A stretch of DNA of 6,778 nucleotides from Candidatus Zipacnadia bacterium (lineage in GTDB: Bacteria > Armatimonadota > Zipacnadia > Zipacnadales > Zipacnadaceae): the NCBI GenBank assembly GCA_029821455.1, contig JALGTI010000214.1:1-6778 (forward strand), read 5' to 3'. Shown piece after piece: positions 6,353 through 6,778 of the stretch; positions within the stretch are counted from its first letter, which is position 1, and every line of letters begins with the position of its first letter. Under the pieces are notes generated by a model that did not search any database, was not told the DNA's origin, and saw only the letters and a program-made list of their open reading frames with translations. A program made the position numbers and the translations under genes.

Positions 6353-6751
6353 TCAGCCACGCCCCCCACGCCGGCCACGTCCTCCGCCACCCATGCCGGA
6401 CTTTGGTGCTACACTAGCCGCACTGACCGGCTCCAGTTGACCAGCCTTGAGGGCTTGAACGGCCTCTCGCACTGTGCCGCCAGGGAAGCTATACACCTCA
6501 ATGCCGCCCGCCGAAAGCGTACTGAACGCATTCGGCCCAAAGCTGCCAGCGATAACCGCCTCGGCGCCGGCATTGGCGACCGTCTGCGCCGCCGCGATGG
6601 CAGCACCGCTCGCGGCCATTGCCGCATTATTCTCGATGGCTTCAACTGCCATTGTCTCATCATCAACTACCACAAAGTACGGGCACCTGCCAAACCTCGG
6701 GTCGGCCGGCGCGTCTAGATTATCACCGGTTGCAGCTACTGCTACCTTCAT
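6353..6751 (-). CDS. Dinitrogenase iron-molybdenum cofactor family protein (NifX/NifB C-terminal-like)
   Basis: Small soluble protein of 132 residues, matching the single-domain NifX / NifB C-terminal family (PF02579, COG1433). Members bind or carry Fe-Mo or Fe-S clusters; most stand-alone copies outside nitrogenase loci have no proven role. The start MKVAVAATGDNLDAPADP and the next stretch RFGRCPYFVVVD (19-30) are the family's N-terminal hallmark, with C23 the only cysteine. AEAVIAGSFGPNAFSTL (63-79) and GGIEVYSF (82-89) form the rest of the fold. The tail from about 120 is almost only Gly and Arg, a low-complexity end that I recall in several COG1433 proteins. AAAGGAG nine bases upstream fixes the ATG. 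No nitrogenase gene is in view, so nitrogen fixation should not be inferred. It is the first gene of the visible minus-strand pair; what lies further upstream is outside the window. Confidence 0.93.
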   Translation of the reverse strand: MKVAVAATGDNLDAPADPRFGRCPYFVVVDDETMAVEAIENNAAMAASGAAIAAAQTVANAGAEAVIAGSFGPNAFSTLSAGGIEVYSFPGGTVREAVQALKAGQLEPVSAASVAPKSGMGGGGRGRRGGRG

Positions 6752-6760
6752 CTCTCTTCT

Positions 6761-6767
6761 CTCCTTT
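6761..6767 (-). promoter_or_regulatory. Ribosome binding site of the NifX-like gene
   Basis: On the - strand AAAGGAG precedes the ATG at 6751-6749 by nine bases within a purine-rich run. It is the strongest Shine-Dalgarno in the window and confirms the start. Confidence 0.75.
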
Positions 6768-6778
6768 GCAGTTCAGCT

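Noticed and set aside
6437..6718. 93-residue + strand frame opposite the NifX-like gene
   Set aside because: It is the shadow of a gene whose frame, start and ribosome binding site are all clear on the other strand.
6353..6751. Evidence for nitrogen fixation
   Set aside because: Stand-alone COG1433 proteins are common in organisms without nitrogenase, and no nifHDK, nifB or nifEN is visible.

Overview
The window is GC-rich bacterial chromosomal DNA of ordinary housekeeping character. It carries five protein-coding genes in two converging blocks: leuS (3' part), comEA and comEC on the + strand, and a NifX/NifB-type cofactor-binding protein followed by a radical SAM protein on the - strand. 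A late competence pair (comEA, comEC) beside leuS, the LeuRS sequence style and the GC-rich palindromic intergenic repeats suggest an uncultivated Chloroflexota lineage, possibly Dehalococcoidia. That assignment is inference from memory, and no marker in the window settles it.

Layout. Positions 1-1652 hold the C-terminal two thirds of leucyl-tRNA synthetase, open at the left edge. Positions 1653-1853 are an intergenic leader with a diverged palindromic repeat and a hairpin that overlaps the probable comEA ribosome binding site. Positions 1854-2534 encode ComEA (membrane anchor, SLBB domain, proline-rich spacer, helix-hairpin-helix DNA-binding domain). Positions 2535-2822 are a palindrome-rich non-coding gap that includes a REP-like hairpin and an inverted relative of the repeat found before comEA. 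Positions 2823-5354 encode the ComEC DNA channel with its C-terminal metallo-beta-lactamase-like domain. Only 8 bases separate the comEC stop from the stop of the convergent radical SAM gene (6322-5363, -). The NifX-like gene (6751-6353, -) lies 30 bases upstream of the radical SAM gene, and both have clear Shine-Dalgarno sequences.

How they work together. ComEA binds incoming double-stranded DNA outside the membrane and ComEC passes one strand into the cytoplasm, so the two form the core of a natural transformation machine. The minus-strand pair looks like a small iron-sulfur operon: a Fe-S/Fe-Mo cofactor-binding protein and a COG0731-type radical SAM enzyme fused to a C-terminal winged helix, substrate unknown. 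No RNA gene, CRISPR array, insertion sequence or prophage was seen. The best leads are the radical SAM-winged helix/NifX pair, a KMSKS loop in LeuRS that is one residue short, and the inverted repeat pair around comEA. I do not see a clear case for a wholly new system here.
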